From Flammeovirgaceae bacterium UBA2786 (lineage in GTDB: Bacteria; Bacteroidota; Bacteroidia; Cytophagales; Cyclobacteriaceae): a stretch of 64,000 bases of DNA. Of the stretch, positions 16,007 to 24,564 are shown piece by piece. Each line of letters begins with the position of its first letter. The first letter of the stretch is position 1. The DNA is taken from contig DEIA01000004.1 in assembly GCA_002352225.1 (NCBI GenBank), positions 1 to 64,000 on the forward strand. The letters are read 5' to 3'. Made by a program: the position numbers and the translations under genes. The notes beneath the pieces were generated by a model. The model was not told the DNA's origin, did not search any database, and saw only the letters and a program-made list of their open reading frames with translations.

Positions 16007-17980
16007 ATGCTTAAGAAATTTCTTTTAGTTTGTTTTCTCGGATCTGCACTTTTATTCCCGGGTTGTAAGGAAGATGAAAGAGTTGCAGACGTTGAATTGA
16101 TGGACGTGTTTGTGGGTTCTGATAAGCTGGATATTTCCGGTGCATTAAACCTTAATATTCCCGTTACGGCTACGTTTACACTTTCATTCTCTGTACCTGT
16201 AAACCCCACCTCAGCCACTAGTGCTATACAACTGACCACAGATGCGGGTGCTGTTACTGTAACGCTTAATTTTTTGAGTGAGAATAAAATAGTGTTGTTG
16301 CAACCTGCAGGAGGGTTAACATTAAGTACCGCGTATAAACTTATTATAACCGATCAGTTACAAGGTGTTAATGGCGCTGGCTTTACAACACGTGAGGTTA
16401 ATTTTAAAACTACCCCGGGTAATTTACAGGTAGTACAAACTCGTATAAATAGTGAAACACTCACAACAACACGGGTAACAGATGTTCCTGTGGAAGCACT
16501 TCAGATAGAATATGATTTTTCTGTTCCGCTTAACCCGGCAACAGTTAATAACTCGGTGTTCAAAGTATTAGGGCCAAGTGTAGTTATCATATCAACTCAG
16601 TTATTGAATGAAAACAAAACAGTAAGGCTTACAACAACCTCAACCCTTCAATACCTCGGAAAGTATACCGCATCTGTTTCAAATGCCTTAAAGGGAGCCG
16701 AAGATCAATCCTATGCCGGAATACAACGCAACTTCTATACTGTAGTTGATGAAACACCTAAGTTTCCGGTTATCTCCGATGATGCACTGCTCACCAAAGT
16801 GCAGGAACAAACGTTCAAATATTTCTGGGACTTCGCCCACCCGGCCAGTGGTATGGCCCGCGAACGAAATACTTCGGGCGATCTGGTTACAAGTGGGGGT
16901 TCTGGTTTTGGATTAATGTCCATTATTGTTGGGATAGAACGAGGATTCATTTCTCGTACACAAGGAGTAGAACGGATAGATAAAATTCTTGACTTCCTCG
17001 AAACCGCAGACCGGTTTCACGGTGCGTGGTCGCACTGGATTAACGGCAACACAGGCGATGTTATTCCTTTCAGCGCAAACGATAATGGTGGCGATATTGT
17101 GGAAACATCTTTTTTGATACAAGGCTTAATAACCGTGCGCCAGTATCTTAATAATGCTAATGCAACCGAGAATCAACTCATTGGAAGAATAAATTCTTTG
17201 TATCAAGGTGTAGAGTGGGATTGGTATCGTAGAGAAAATCAGAATGTAATTTACTGGCATTGGTCGCCCGATAAGGCCTGGGCTATGAATCATCAGGTAA
17301 GGGGTTGGAATGAAGCATTGATGGTTTACGTGCTGGCAGCCTCATCGCCCACGCATACCATACCAAAAATTGTGTACGATAACGGCTGGGCAAATAACGG
17401 AGGGATGGTTAATGGAAATAGTTATGAGGGCATAACGTTGCCACTGGGTTTTGCTTATGGTGGCCCGTTGTTTTTATCGCAATACTCTTTTCTGGGGTTA
17501 GACCCCCGGGGTTTAGCAGATGGGTATTGTTCCGATTATTTTAATCAGAATAGAAATCATTCACTTATAAATTACAAGTACTGCATTCGCAACCCGTTAG
17601 ACTTTGTTGGGTACAGCGGTTCTAATTGGGGACTTACAGCCAGCGACAACCATCTGGGATATAATGCCCATTCGCCCACAAATGATCTGGGAGTAATTAC
17701 TCCTACGGCAGCATTATCGGCCTTTCCGTTTACTCCTGTCGAATCCATGGCTGCATTGAAGTTTTTCTACTACACCATGGGCGATAAGTTGTGGGGGCCA
17801 TATGGTTTTTACGATGCCTTTAACGTTACTGAAAACTGGTATGCAGGTTCTTACCTGGCTATCGATCAGGGCCCGATTATTATTATGATTGAAAATTATC
17901 GTACCGGTTTGCTTTGGAATTTATTTATGTCTGCTCCTGAAATTCAAACCGGTCTTACAAAACTTGGATTTACCTATTGA
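16007..17980 (+). CDS. Glucoamylase-fold lipoprotein, GH144-like endo-beta-1,2-glucanase candidate
   Basis: 657 residues with a lipobox LFPGC at about residue 20 and two Ig-like (SbsA/Big-type) modules (about 30-125 and 135-240). A C-terminal (alpha/alpha)6 domain of the glycoamylase type (PF10091) runs from about 255 to the end. Typical segments are QTFKYFWDFAHPASGM, GFGLMSIIVGIERGFI, GDIVETSFLIQGLI, RGWNEALMVYVLAASSPTH and ENWYAGSYLAIDQGPIIIM. Characterised Bacteroidota members of this fold are GH144 endo-beta-1,2-glucanases, and the neighbouring GH3 fits an exo-enzyme finishing sophoro-oligosaccharides. The beta-1,2 specificity is inferred from family and context, not proved by the residues. 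It is probably on the cell surface or outer membrane. Confidence 0.82.
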   Translation: MLKKFLLVCFLGSALLFPGCKEDERVADVELMDVFVGSDKLDISGALNLNIPVTATFTLSFSVPVNPTSATSAIQLTTDAGAVTVTLNFLSENKIVLLQPAGGLTLSTAYKLIITDQLQGVNGAGFTTREVNFKTTPGNLQVVQTRINSETLTTTRVTDVPVEALQIEYDFSVPLNPATVNNSVFKVLGPSVVIISTQLLNENKTVRLTTTSTLQYLGKYTASVSNALKGAEDQSYAGIQRNFYTVVDETPKFPVISDDALLTKVQEQTFKYFWDFAHPASGMARERNTSGDLVTSGGSGFGLMSIIVGIERGFISRTQGVERIDKILDFLETADRFHGAWSHWINGNTGDVIPFSANDNGGDIVETSFLIQGLITVRQYLNNANATENQLIGRINSLYQGVEWDWYRRENQNVIYWHWSPDKAWAMNHQVRGWNEALMVYVLAASSPTHTIPKIVYDNGWANNGGMVNGNSYEGITLPLGFAYGGPLFLSQYSFLGLDPRGLADGYCSDYFNQNRNHSLINYKYCIRNPLDFVGYSGSNWGLTASDNHLGYNAHSPTNDLGVITPTAALSAFPFTPVESMAALKFFYYTMGDKLWGPYGFYDAFNVTENWYAGSYLAIDQGPIIIMIENYRTGLLWNLFMSAPEIQTGLTKLGFTY

Positions 17981-18007
17981 TTAACTAAAACATAAGACTT
18001 ATATATT

Positions 18008-20278
18008 ATGAAATTAATTTATCTTCTTGCTTTGGTAGTGGTACTTACTTCGTGCAGTGGCCCTGTCCAAAAACAATCTGATATTGATGCGCGTGTAGAT
18101 TCTGTTTTGAATTTGATGACGCTGGAAGAGAAGATTGGTCAACTTAATCTTCCTTCGGCCGGACAGTTTACAACGGGTGCTGCGGCTAATTCCGATATCG
18201 CAAAAAAAATAGAAAGTGGCCAGGTAGGAGGGTTGTTTAATATTAAACGCGTGGCGGCTATTCGCGAAATGCAACAGATAGCCGTTGAAAAGAGCAGACT
18301 TGGTATTCCGCTCATCTTTGGTATGGATGTTATACATGGATACGAAAGTGTATTTCCGATTCCGTTAGGATTAAGTTGTAGTTGGGATATGGATTTAATT
18401 GAACGCAGCGCGCGCATTGCAGCTACCGAAGCCAGTGCCGATGGAATTAACTGGACGTTTTCTCCCATGTTAGACTTGTCGCGCGATCCGCGCTGGGGTC
18501 GTATCTCCGAAGGTAATGGAGAAGATACATACCTGAGTTCCAGAATTGCAGAGGCGATGGTGCGTGGCTATCAGGGCGATGATCTTACTGCCAATAACAC
18601 GATTATGTCTTGTGTAAAACACTATGCTTTGTATGGTGCCGCTGAAGCAGGCCGCGATTACAACACTACCGACATGAGTCACATTCGCATGTACAACGAA
18701 TATTTTCCGCCATACAAAGCTGCCATAGATGCCGGAGCAGGAAGTATTATGGCATCGTTTAACGAGATAGATGGCGTGCCCGCAACAGCAAACAAATGGT
18801 TACTAACCGAAGTGTTGCGCAACCAATGGGGTTTTAAAGGTTTTGTGGTTAGTGATTATACGGGTGTAAGCGAAATGATAGCGCATGGCATTGGCGATTT
18901 ACAAACGGTTTCCGCACGGGCATTAGATGCAGGCCTGGATATGGATATGGTGAGCGAAGGCTTGTTAACTACATTGAAGAAATCCGTTGACGAAGGAAAG
19001 ATTACCGAACAGCAAATTACAGAAGCTTGCCGCAGAGTACTGAAAGCTAAATTTCAACTAGGCTTGTTTGATGATCCGTACCGGTATTGTAGTGAAGAGC
19101 GGGCGAAGTCAGAAGTATTTACAGCAACCAATCGCGCGGAAGCCCGCAAAGCGGCAACCGAAAGTTTTGTGTTGTTAAAGAATGACAATGTTCTTCCGTT
19201 GAAAAAATCAGGGACTATTGCCGTTATCGGGCCTATGGCCAACACCCGCGAAAACATGACGGGTACATGGAGCGTAGCTGCCAGATTTTCAGAATCTATT
19301 TCGGTAATGGATGGATTAACGAAAGCTGTGGGCAATTCTGCAAAGTTGGTGTATGCGCGTGGTTCTAATCTGCACGAGGATGCAGCGATTGAAGAGCGTG
19401 CTACTATGTTTGGTAAGTCATTGAATCGCGACAAACGTTCGGCTGAAGAAATGAGAAGCGAAGCGGTTAGAATTGCCCGCGCAGCGGATGTAATTGTAGC
19501 GGTTGTGGGAGAGGGAGCTGAAATGAGCGGTGAAGCCAGTAGTGTTACCAATCTTGAACTTCCGCAAACACAACGCGAGTTACTCAAGGCATTACTTCAA
19601 ACCGGCAAGCCTGTTGTGGCTGTATTGTTTACCGGAAGGCCTTTGGTTTTGAAATGGGAAAATGAAAACGTACCGGCCATATTAAATGTATGGTTTGGCG
19701 GAAGCGAAGCAGGCGATGCCATTGCGGATGTATTGTTTGGTGATGTAAATCCTTCAGGCAAACTAACCACAACCTTTCCGCAGAATGTTGGACAGATACC
19801 ACTTTACTACGTGCATAAAAATACAGGACGCCCGCTTAGCGGCCCATGGTTCCAGAAGTTTCAGTCTAATTATATCGATGTTTCAAACGAACCGGTTTAT
19901 CCGTTTGGTTATGGATTAAGTTATACAACGTTTACGTATGGAGATGTTAAGGTTGACAAGTCATCCATAACGCAAGGCGATTCGGTAACGGTATCGATTG
20001 ATGTTACCAACGCTGGAAAGTACGATGGTGCCGAAGTGGTTCAATTATACATTCGCGATTGGGTGGGTTCTGTTACGCGACCGGTAAAAGAACTGCGCGG
20101 CTTTAAGAAAGTGATGCTTAAAGCAGGGGAGGCTAAAACCGTAACGTTTCAACTCACTACACAGGATTTATCATTTTATAACAGCGATTTAAAATGGGTG
20201 GCTGAACCGGGTGAGTTCAGCGTATTTGCAGGCGGTAATTCAAATGATGTAAAAGAAGCAAAGTTTACACTCCAATAA
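18008..20278 (+). CDS. bglX: GH3 beta-glucosidase lipoprotein (BglX-like)
   Basis: Exo-acting beta-glucosidase that releases glucose from oligosaccharides. The 756 residues carry a lipobox LTSC at about residue 16. The GH3 N-terminal TIM barrel (about 25-345) follows, with the catalytic nucleophile Asp283 in FVVSDYTG and the substrate-binding blocks FGMDVIHGY and FSPMLDLSRDPRWGR. The alpha/beta sandwich domain (about 385-620) includes VGEGAEMSGEASS, and a C-terminal fibronectin-III-like domain (about 655-750) closes the protein. The lipoprotein signal places it in the periplasm or on the outer membrane. It starts 27 bases after the glucoamylase-fold gene and is the last gene of the locus. The downstream inverted repeat probably ends the operon. 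Confidence 0.95.
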   Translation: MKLIYLLALVVVLTSCSGPVQKQSDIDARVDSVLNLMTLEEKIGQLNLPSAGQFTTGAAANSDIAKKIESGQVGGLFNIKRVAAIREMQQIAVEKSRLGIPLIFGMDVIHGYESVFPIPLGLSCSWDMDLIERSARIAATEASADGINWTFSPMLDLSRDPRWGRISEGNGEDTYLSSRIAEAMVRGYQGDDLTANNTIMSCVKHYALYGAAEAGRDYNTTDMSHIRMYNEYFPPYKAAIDAGAGSIMASFNEIDGVPATANKWLLTEVLRNQWGFKGFVVSDYTGVSEMIAHGIGDLQTVSARALDAGLDMDMVSEGLLTTLKKSVDEGKITEQQITEACRRVLKAKFQLGLFDDPYRYCSEERAKSEVFTATNRAEARKAATESFVLLKNDNVLPLKKSGTIAVIGPMANTRENMTGTWSVAARFSESISVMDGLTKAVGNSAKLVYARGSNLHEDAAIEERATMFGKSLNRDKRSAEEMRSEAVRIARAADVIVAVVGEGAEMSGEASSVTNLELPQTQRELLKALLQTGKPVVAVLFTGRPLVLKWENENVPAILNVWFGGSEAGDAIADVLFGDVNPSGKLTTTFPQNVGQIPLYYVHKNTGRPLSGPWFQKFQSNYIDVSNEPVYPFGYGLSYTTFTYGDVKVDKSSITQGDSVTVSIDVTNAGKYDGAEVVQLYIRDWVGSVTRPVKELRGFKKVMLKAGEAKTVTFQLTTQDLSFYNSDLKWVAEPGEFSVFAGGNSNDVKEAKFTLQ

Positions 20279-20279
20279 G

Positions 20280-20358
20280 AAGTAGGCAGTTTGGCAGTCA
20301 CCAGTAATCAGTCATCTTAATTATATTCTGCCTACTGCCAACTGCTTACTGCCTACTT
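20280..20358. terminator. Long bulged inverted repeat between convergent genes (bidirectional terminator)
   Basis: The first arm is AAGTAGGCAGT (20280-20290) plus TTGGCAGT (20291-20298). The return arm is ACTGCCAA (20334-20341) plus ACTGCCTACTT (20348-20358). The two arm parts join directly on one side and are separated by a six-base bulge on the other. It begins two bases after the GH3 stop codon and ends before the stop codon of the convergent gene, so it can serve both directions. The repeated CTGCC/TACTGCC character suggests a dispersed intergenic repeat family. Confidence 0.6.
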
Positions 20359-20365
20359 TATAATA

Positions 20366-21316
20366 CTAATTCTTTTTCTTCTTACCGCCACCTTTTTGTT
20401 TGTGCATACCGCCATTTACGCCACTGGTTGAGCGGGGCGGCTTGGCATTGGCTGCTCTGAAGTTTTCAGCGTGAGTGGTAACCTTAGGCTTGTAGGCGTG
20501 TTTGATCTGAATAATACGTGATAAACCGAATGAAACCGAAAGAAAAATTTCTCTACGTTGTCCGTAAAGATCCGGGGCACCGGGGTTTCCATTTATATCA
20601 GTTGGGCCATCTGGAGTTTTTAATTCATTCAGGTAAGCAGATTTACGGGTATCAAAAATTCCAAAGTTGGCACGACCATCAAAGTTAATACTCCAGTCAT
20701 CGTTCAAATCAAAATCGCTGCGTAGTCCAACCGATCCAAACAATTGAAACGCATTAAACTTACTCTTGGGTACATATACGTGTTTATCTAATCGGGGTAC
20801 AAACACACCATCATACACTATTTCGTATCCCGGATCGGTGGGCACACTAATGCCTTTCGGATATCGGATTTTAGTTAACCCCGATGGCGAATTAATAGTA
20901 AAAGTTTCCTGTCCTGCAATCAGAACACTTGGCGCAATTGCTGCTACCAGGCTCATACGAAAGAAAGACATATCGTTAATATGAATTTTTAATGCAACGG
21001 GTACGCTTAAGTAACCCATCTGTATATCGCGCGTGCCTACTTCGCCACCGGTAGTATTTTTGATAATAAACTTCTGGCCGATTTGTGTATAGTTTGGGGT
21101 GAACAAAACGCCATGCCCAACACGATCATATCCATACGAAAACCCAACCGGAGTAGCCCGAATTGTAAACTTTCCATAGAAGCGTTGATCTTTCTGCAGA
21201 CCCTGATCTACAGTAAAAGGAAAATTAAACCCTCCGAACACACCATAGGCCTCAACATCTTGTGCGGAAGCCTGAGTGATCAGGAGAAGGAGTAGGCCCG
21301 TGAAGGCGGCTTTCAT
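20366..21316 (-). CDS. Outer-membrane beta-barrel protein with a basic tail
   Basis: 316 residues with a signal peptide cleaved after ASAQ. A predicted eight- to twelve-strand barrel follows: alternating hydrophobic/polar strands such as AYGVFGGFNF, GFSYGYDRVGHGVLFTP, GYLSVPVALKIHI, FQLFGSVGLRSDF and IFLSVSFGLSRII. This is the general porin/PorT-like family of Bacteroidota, with no enzymatic motif. The last 40 residues leave the barrel pattern and become rich in Lys and Gly, ending KGGGKKKKN. That tail is unusual for an outer-membrane protein and may be periplasmic or bind peptidoglycan or nucleic acid. It is probably transcribed apart from the upstream beta-barrel gene, since a hairpin lies between them. 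Confidence 0.75.
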   Translation of the reverse strand: MKAAFTGLLLLLITQASAQDVEAYGVFGGFNFPFTVDQGLQKDQRFYGKFTIRATPVGFSYGYDRVGHGVLFTPNYTQIGQKFIIKNTTGGEVGTRDIQMGYLSVPVALKIHINDMSFFRMSLVAAIAPSVLIAGQETFTINSPSGLTKIRYPKGISVPTDPGYEIVYDGVFVPRLDKHVYVPKSKFNAFQLFGSVGLRSDFDLNDDWSINFDGRANFGIFDTRKSAYLNELKTPDGPTDINGNPGAPDLYGQRREIFLSVSFGLSRIIQIKHAYKPKVTTHAENFRAANAKPPRSTSGVNGGMHKQKGGGKKKKN

Positions 21317-21359
21317 ACGGATGTTTAGGTTGGTTATATATTGGCTTAAAACGTCAAAA

Positions 21360-21384
21360 AAACCATTTTCTGCTATTGGCAGAA
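21360..21384 (-). terminator. Probable terminator between two beta-barrel genes
   Basis: On the minus strand TTCTGC-CAATA-GCAGAA forms a six-pair hairpin, followed five bases later by a run of eight T. It lies downstream of the gene ending at 21464. The short stem keeps confidence low. Confidence 0.4.
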
Positions 21385-21463
21385 TTACAAAACTAAGAAA
21401 TTAAGGGAATAAATTAGCCCTTTTTAGGGTTGCTTGGTGGGTTTTTTGACTCTTGCGATAAGT

Positions 21464-22201
21464 TTAATAAGAACCTACCAGTGTTTTAAGACCCAGCGCA
21501 GTAAAATTCAGTTGTACAATTATCATAGAGGTATTTGCACGATTGGTAGAGAAGGTAACAAACCCGTTTTGGTCTACCGCTACCGAATTGCGTACCACAT
21601 ACTTTACCTCATCACCCCACAGGTAAAGTACACGCAACTGAAATCCCGGATTTGTGTTTTTCTTTGGGTTGGTATAAAACCCAAGACCTAATCCATAATT
21701 AAGGCCGGTATCTTTTACGTTATTAATTACTTCGCGTTGGTCGGTGTTGAAAATAATATCGGTTACGTTCTTGTCTATTTTGGTTTTGGAGTTAAAGAGT
21801 TTCAACCCGATTAAACCATCTGCAAAAGGAATTATACTGCCTTTATGATGCGTTGGTTTCAGGCGGGCCATGGCATTCCAGGTAAATACATTATGGGTAG
21901 TTTTTAGTGGAGGCGAAGTGGAGGTACCCTTTTGCTTTTCGTTACCGTAAGTGAAATAACCGAAATCGGCACCTAATAAAACAGGAGAAGGTTTTTTTTC
22001 GCCTAACGGACTCAAGACAAACCCCAGGTTAAGGCCGTAGCCGAGATTACCAAAGGAGTTATTAATTACTTCGCGGAATTCGCTTGAGGGTATGGCGGTT
22101 TGAACGCCTCCGAAAAAATGTATGGTAGAAAACCGAACGGTATCCTGAGCTTGAGCATTTGCTCCAATCAGTAAAAGCGCTATAAAAATAGCGGGTTTCA
22201 T
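21464..22201 (-). CDS. Outer-membrane beta-barrel protein, unknown function
   Basis: 245 residues with a signal peptide (cleavage near ANAQAQ). The strand pattern is that of an outer-membrane beta-barrel: FFGGVQTAIP, GYGLNLGFVLSP, LLGADFGYFTYG, FADGLIGLKLF, NYGLGLGFYTNP and GFQLRVLYLWGD. It ends in a short C-terminal strand. I recognise no specific family. Its ATG overlaps the stop codon of yebC in the arrangement TAATG, so the two are translationally coupled. That is an unexpected partner for a nucleic-acid-binding regulator and may only reflect a shared transcript. Confidence 0.72.
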   Translation of the reverse strand: MKPAIFIALLLIGANAQAQDTVRFSTIHFFGGVQTAIPSSEFREVINNSFGNLGYGLNLGFVLSPLGEKKPSPVLLGADFGYFTYGNEKQKGTSTSPPLKTTHNVFTWNAMARLKPTHHKGSIIPFADGLIGLKLFNSKTKIDKNVTDIIFNTDQREVINNVKDTGLNYGLGLGFYTNPKKNTNPGFQLRVLYLWGDEVKYVVRNSVAVDQNGFVTFSTNRANTSMIIVQLNFTALGLKTLVGSY

Positions 22202-22908
22202 TAGGCTAAATTATGATACACGTTTTGCACATCATCATCCGCTTCTAATGCGCCCACACATTCCATTACTTCGTCTTGCTCTGCTTCACTTAGTTCTTTG
22301 GTTGTTGTAGGAATGTATTGCAGTTCCGAACTTTTCGGTTCCCAACCTTTCGACTCGAGAAACTTCTGCATCTGACCGAAGTCAGCAAACTTGGTGTACA
22401 CCAGTATTTCTTCCTCATCACGCTGAATATCTTCAGCACCGGCATCTATCAGGTCAAGTTCAACCTCGTTCAGATTTAATTTGGCCGGATCGAACTTAAA
22501 TACACCGCGGTGCTCGAACATAAACATAACCGATCCGGAGTTTCCCATGCTACCGCCATTTTTTGAAAAGTGCAGCCTTACATTTGCAACCGTGCGTGTG
22601 GGATTATCCGTAGCGCATGCTACAATTACGGGTACTCCGTGGGGTGCATACCCTTCATAAATAATTTCCTGAAAATCTTTTTCTTCTTTGCTGGATGCCC
22701 GTTTAATAGCCGCTTCAACACGATCTTTAGGCATGTTTAATCCTTTGGCATTTTGTATAGCCATACGCAGCCGCGGATTGTTATCGGGGTTTGGCCCTGC
22801 TTGCTTAACGGCAATGGCAATATCTTTTCCAATGCGGGTAAATCCTTTCGCCATCTTATCGAAGCGGGCGAACATTTTGTGCTTTCTCTTTTCGAATATA
22901 CGACCCAT
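22201..22908 (-). CDS. yebC: YebC/PmpR-family protein (TACO1 homologue)
   Basis: 235 residues of the universally conserved YebC family. It shows the N-terminal MGRIFEKRKHKMFARFDK block typical of Bacteroidota members, KGFTRIGKDIAIAVKQAG, the signature NPRLRMAIQNAKGLNMPKD, YEGYAPHGVPVIVACATDN and the acidic C-terminal domain. Members are cytoplasmic. They were described as transcription regulators, and more recently as translation factors that help ribosomes through difficult sequences such as polyproline. It is the first gene of a two-gene unit with the beta-barrel gene at 21464. Confidence 0.95.
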   Translation of the reverse strand: MGRIFEKRKHKMFARFDKMAKGFTRIGKDIAIAVKQAGPNPDNNPRLRMAIQNAKGLNMPKDRVEAAIKRASSKEEKDFQEIIYEGYAPHGVPVIVACATDNPTRTVANVRLHFSKNGGSMGNSGSVMFMFEHRGVFKFDPAKLNLNEVELDLIDAGAEDIQRDEEEILVYTKFADFGQMQKFLESKGWEPKSSELQYIPTTTKELSEAEQDEVMECVGALEADDDVQNVYHNLA

Positions 22909-23158
22909 AACTAAATCTGAAATTGGACAGTAAAAATAGAAAATTGGTGTTATGATACCACATATTTAAAGTGATAAATGCGTACTTAGTTGGTGAACGG
23001 AAGCGTGCTGGATAATATATGGCAGCTTTAAAGTGCATTGTCATGGTAACGATCTGCTTCTATCGTCACATCACCCGAATACTTTTCAGCTAACTTCTTT
23101 TTTTGAATCATGTATAGGGGTAAATGCAATATGGTTTGTCCTACATGCAAAATAAGAT

Positions 23159-23770
23159 ATGGTGCGTTGGATTATTTTGCTTTGCGGATTTACGGGCAGT
23201 GCTTTTTGGTTTACCCATGTTAAATCAACCGAACTACAGTTTAAGGTAACACGGAATGATAGTGCAGTAGGCACATTAACCATACAACAGCAGGTAGATC
23301 AGGATCAAACCACCTATACACTTTCCTCTGATGTGGTGGTAGATATGATTTACACCATACAGGTGTCTGAAAAAATTACGGATGTTTATAAAACGGGCGT
23401 GTTGCACGCCTCTTCTCATCAGCGCCAGGTTAATGGGTTGGGGAGAGCCAAAAACCAGCTTACGCGGGAAGGCGATACGTACCAAATTGTAAATGAGCAA
23501 AATCGTAAACGTTCGCTATCAGAAGTTATACACGCCAGTGTAGTATCCATATATTTTAATGAACCCAAAGAGTCTTTATGGGTGTATTCACAAAACTTTC
23601 AAAAGATGGTGTTTATGGAGAAAACCGGGCCTCATTGTTTTAGTATTGCTTTGCCCAATGGCAATATAAGCAACTATACGTACGAGGCTGGTATGGTAAA
23701 AACTGTGGTTACCGATACGTTTATCGGTACACTCCGGTTTATTAATCAAAATAATCTTTCTGAAAAATGA
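23159..23770 (+). CDS. Exported protein of the DUF6134 type
   Basis: 203 residues with an N-terminal hydrophobic segment (residues 4-18) serving as signal or anchor. A beta-rich domain follows, with repeated strand pairs: LQFKVTRNDSAVGTLTIQ, TTYTLSSDVVVDMIYTIQV and NGNISNYTYEAGMVKTVV. It resembles DUF6134, a Bacteroidota family of unknown function predicted to be periplasmic. It begins a three-gene operon. Its stop codon overlaps the ATG of the short-chain dehydrogenase (ATGA), which in turn overlaps the epimerase gene, so all three are translated together. Confidence 0.65.
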   Translation: MVRWIILLCGFTGSAFWFTHVKSTELQFKVTRNDSAVGTLTIQQQVDQDQTTYTLSSDVVVDMIYTIQVSEKITDVYKTGVLHASSHQRQVNGLGRAKNQLTREGDTYQIVNEQNRKRSLSEVIHASVVSIYFNEPKESLWVYSQNFQKMVFMEKTGPHCFSIALPNGNISNYTYEAGMVKTVVTDTFIGTLRFINQNNLSEK

Positions 23771-24564
23771 TAGAGTACGCTGTTATAACCGGTGCCAGCA
23801 GTGGGTTGGGTAAAGCGTTTGCGTTTGAACTGGCAAAGCGTAAAATTAATGTAGTGTTGATTTCGCTGCCGCATGAAGGTTTACCTGAGATGGCAACCCA
23901 ACTCATGAAATATTCTATTGAAGTAGCCTGGTACGAAACCGATCTTACTGTGCATGAAAATGTTCGCTTGGTTACCGATTGGATCAACGATCATTTCAGC
24001 GTAAGCCTGTTAATTAATAATGCCGGAATGGGAGGTACCAAAAGATTTATTGAAGCAGATACCGATTATATTAATCGCATTATTCAATTGAATGTAATGT
24101 CCACTTCATTAATTACACGGGCTTTAGTACACAATCTTATGCGTCAGCCACGTGCCTATATTTTAAATGTGGCGAGCATGGCCGCGTTTAGCCCGATGGG
24201 TTTTAAAACGGTTTACCCGGCATCTAAGGCTTTCATACATCACTTTACAAGGGGATTGTATCAGGAACTGAGAGACACCAATGTATTTGTGAGTGTAGTA
24301 AATCCGGGCCCCATGAAAACCAACCACGATGCAACAACTCGTATAAACAGACAAGGTTTGTTTGGCCGGTTAGGTTTGTTATCACCCGAAAAGGTTGCGG
24401 CAATATCCATCCGGCAACTGTTTAAACGCGATACCATGATTATGCTGGGATGGGGCAATGGCATTAGTTGGTTGTTGATGAAAGTACTGCCCATCTGGGT
24501 GCGTTTGCCTCTCCTTACCAAAGCCATTGAGCGGGAAATAAAAATGGAGCGTTGTACAAGATGA
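23767..24564 (+). CDS. Short-chain dehydrogenase/reductase
   Basis: 265 residues of the classical SDR family, NAD(P)-dependent. The cofactor-binding glycine motif TGASSGLG is at residues 8-15, the structural motif NNAG lies near 85, and the catalytic YPASK follows the upstream serine in NVASMAAF. A short hydrophobic or amphipathic segment near the C-terminus (WGNGISWLLMKVLPIWVRL) suggests membrane association, as in 3-ketoacyl or steroid reductases. The substrate is unknown. It overlaps both neighbours by four bases, so it belongs to a tightly coupled operon with the DUF6134 protein and the epimerase. Confidence 0.9.
   Translation: MIEYAVITGASSGLGKAFAFELAKRKINVVLISLPHEGLPEMATQLMKYSIEVAWYETDLTVHENVRLVTDWINDHFSVSLLINNAGMGGTKRFIEADTDYINRIIQLNVMSTSLITRALVHNLMRQPRAYILNVASMAAFSPMGFKTVYPASKAFIHHFTRGLYQELRDTNVFVSVVNPGPMKTNHDATTRINRQGLFGRLGLLSPEKVAAISIRQLFKRDTMIMLGWGNGISWLLMKVLPIWVRLPLLTKAIEREIKMERCTR

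Noticed and set aside
19054..19587. 177-codon open frame antisense to the GH3 gene
   Set aside because: Shadow of the GH3 coding sequence; the GH3 frame has conserved family motifs over this stretch.
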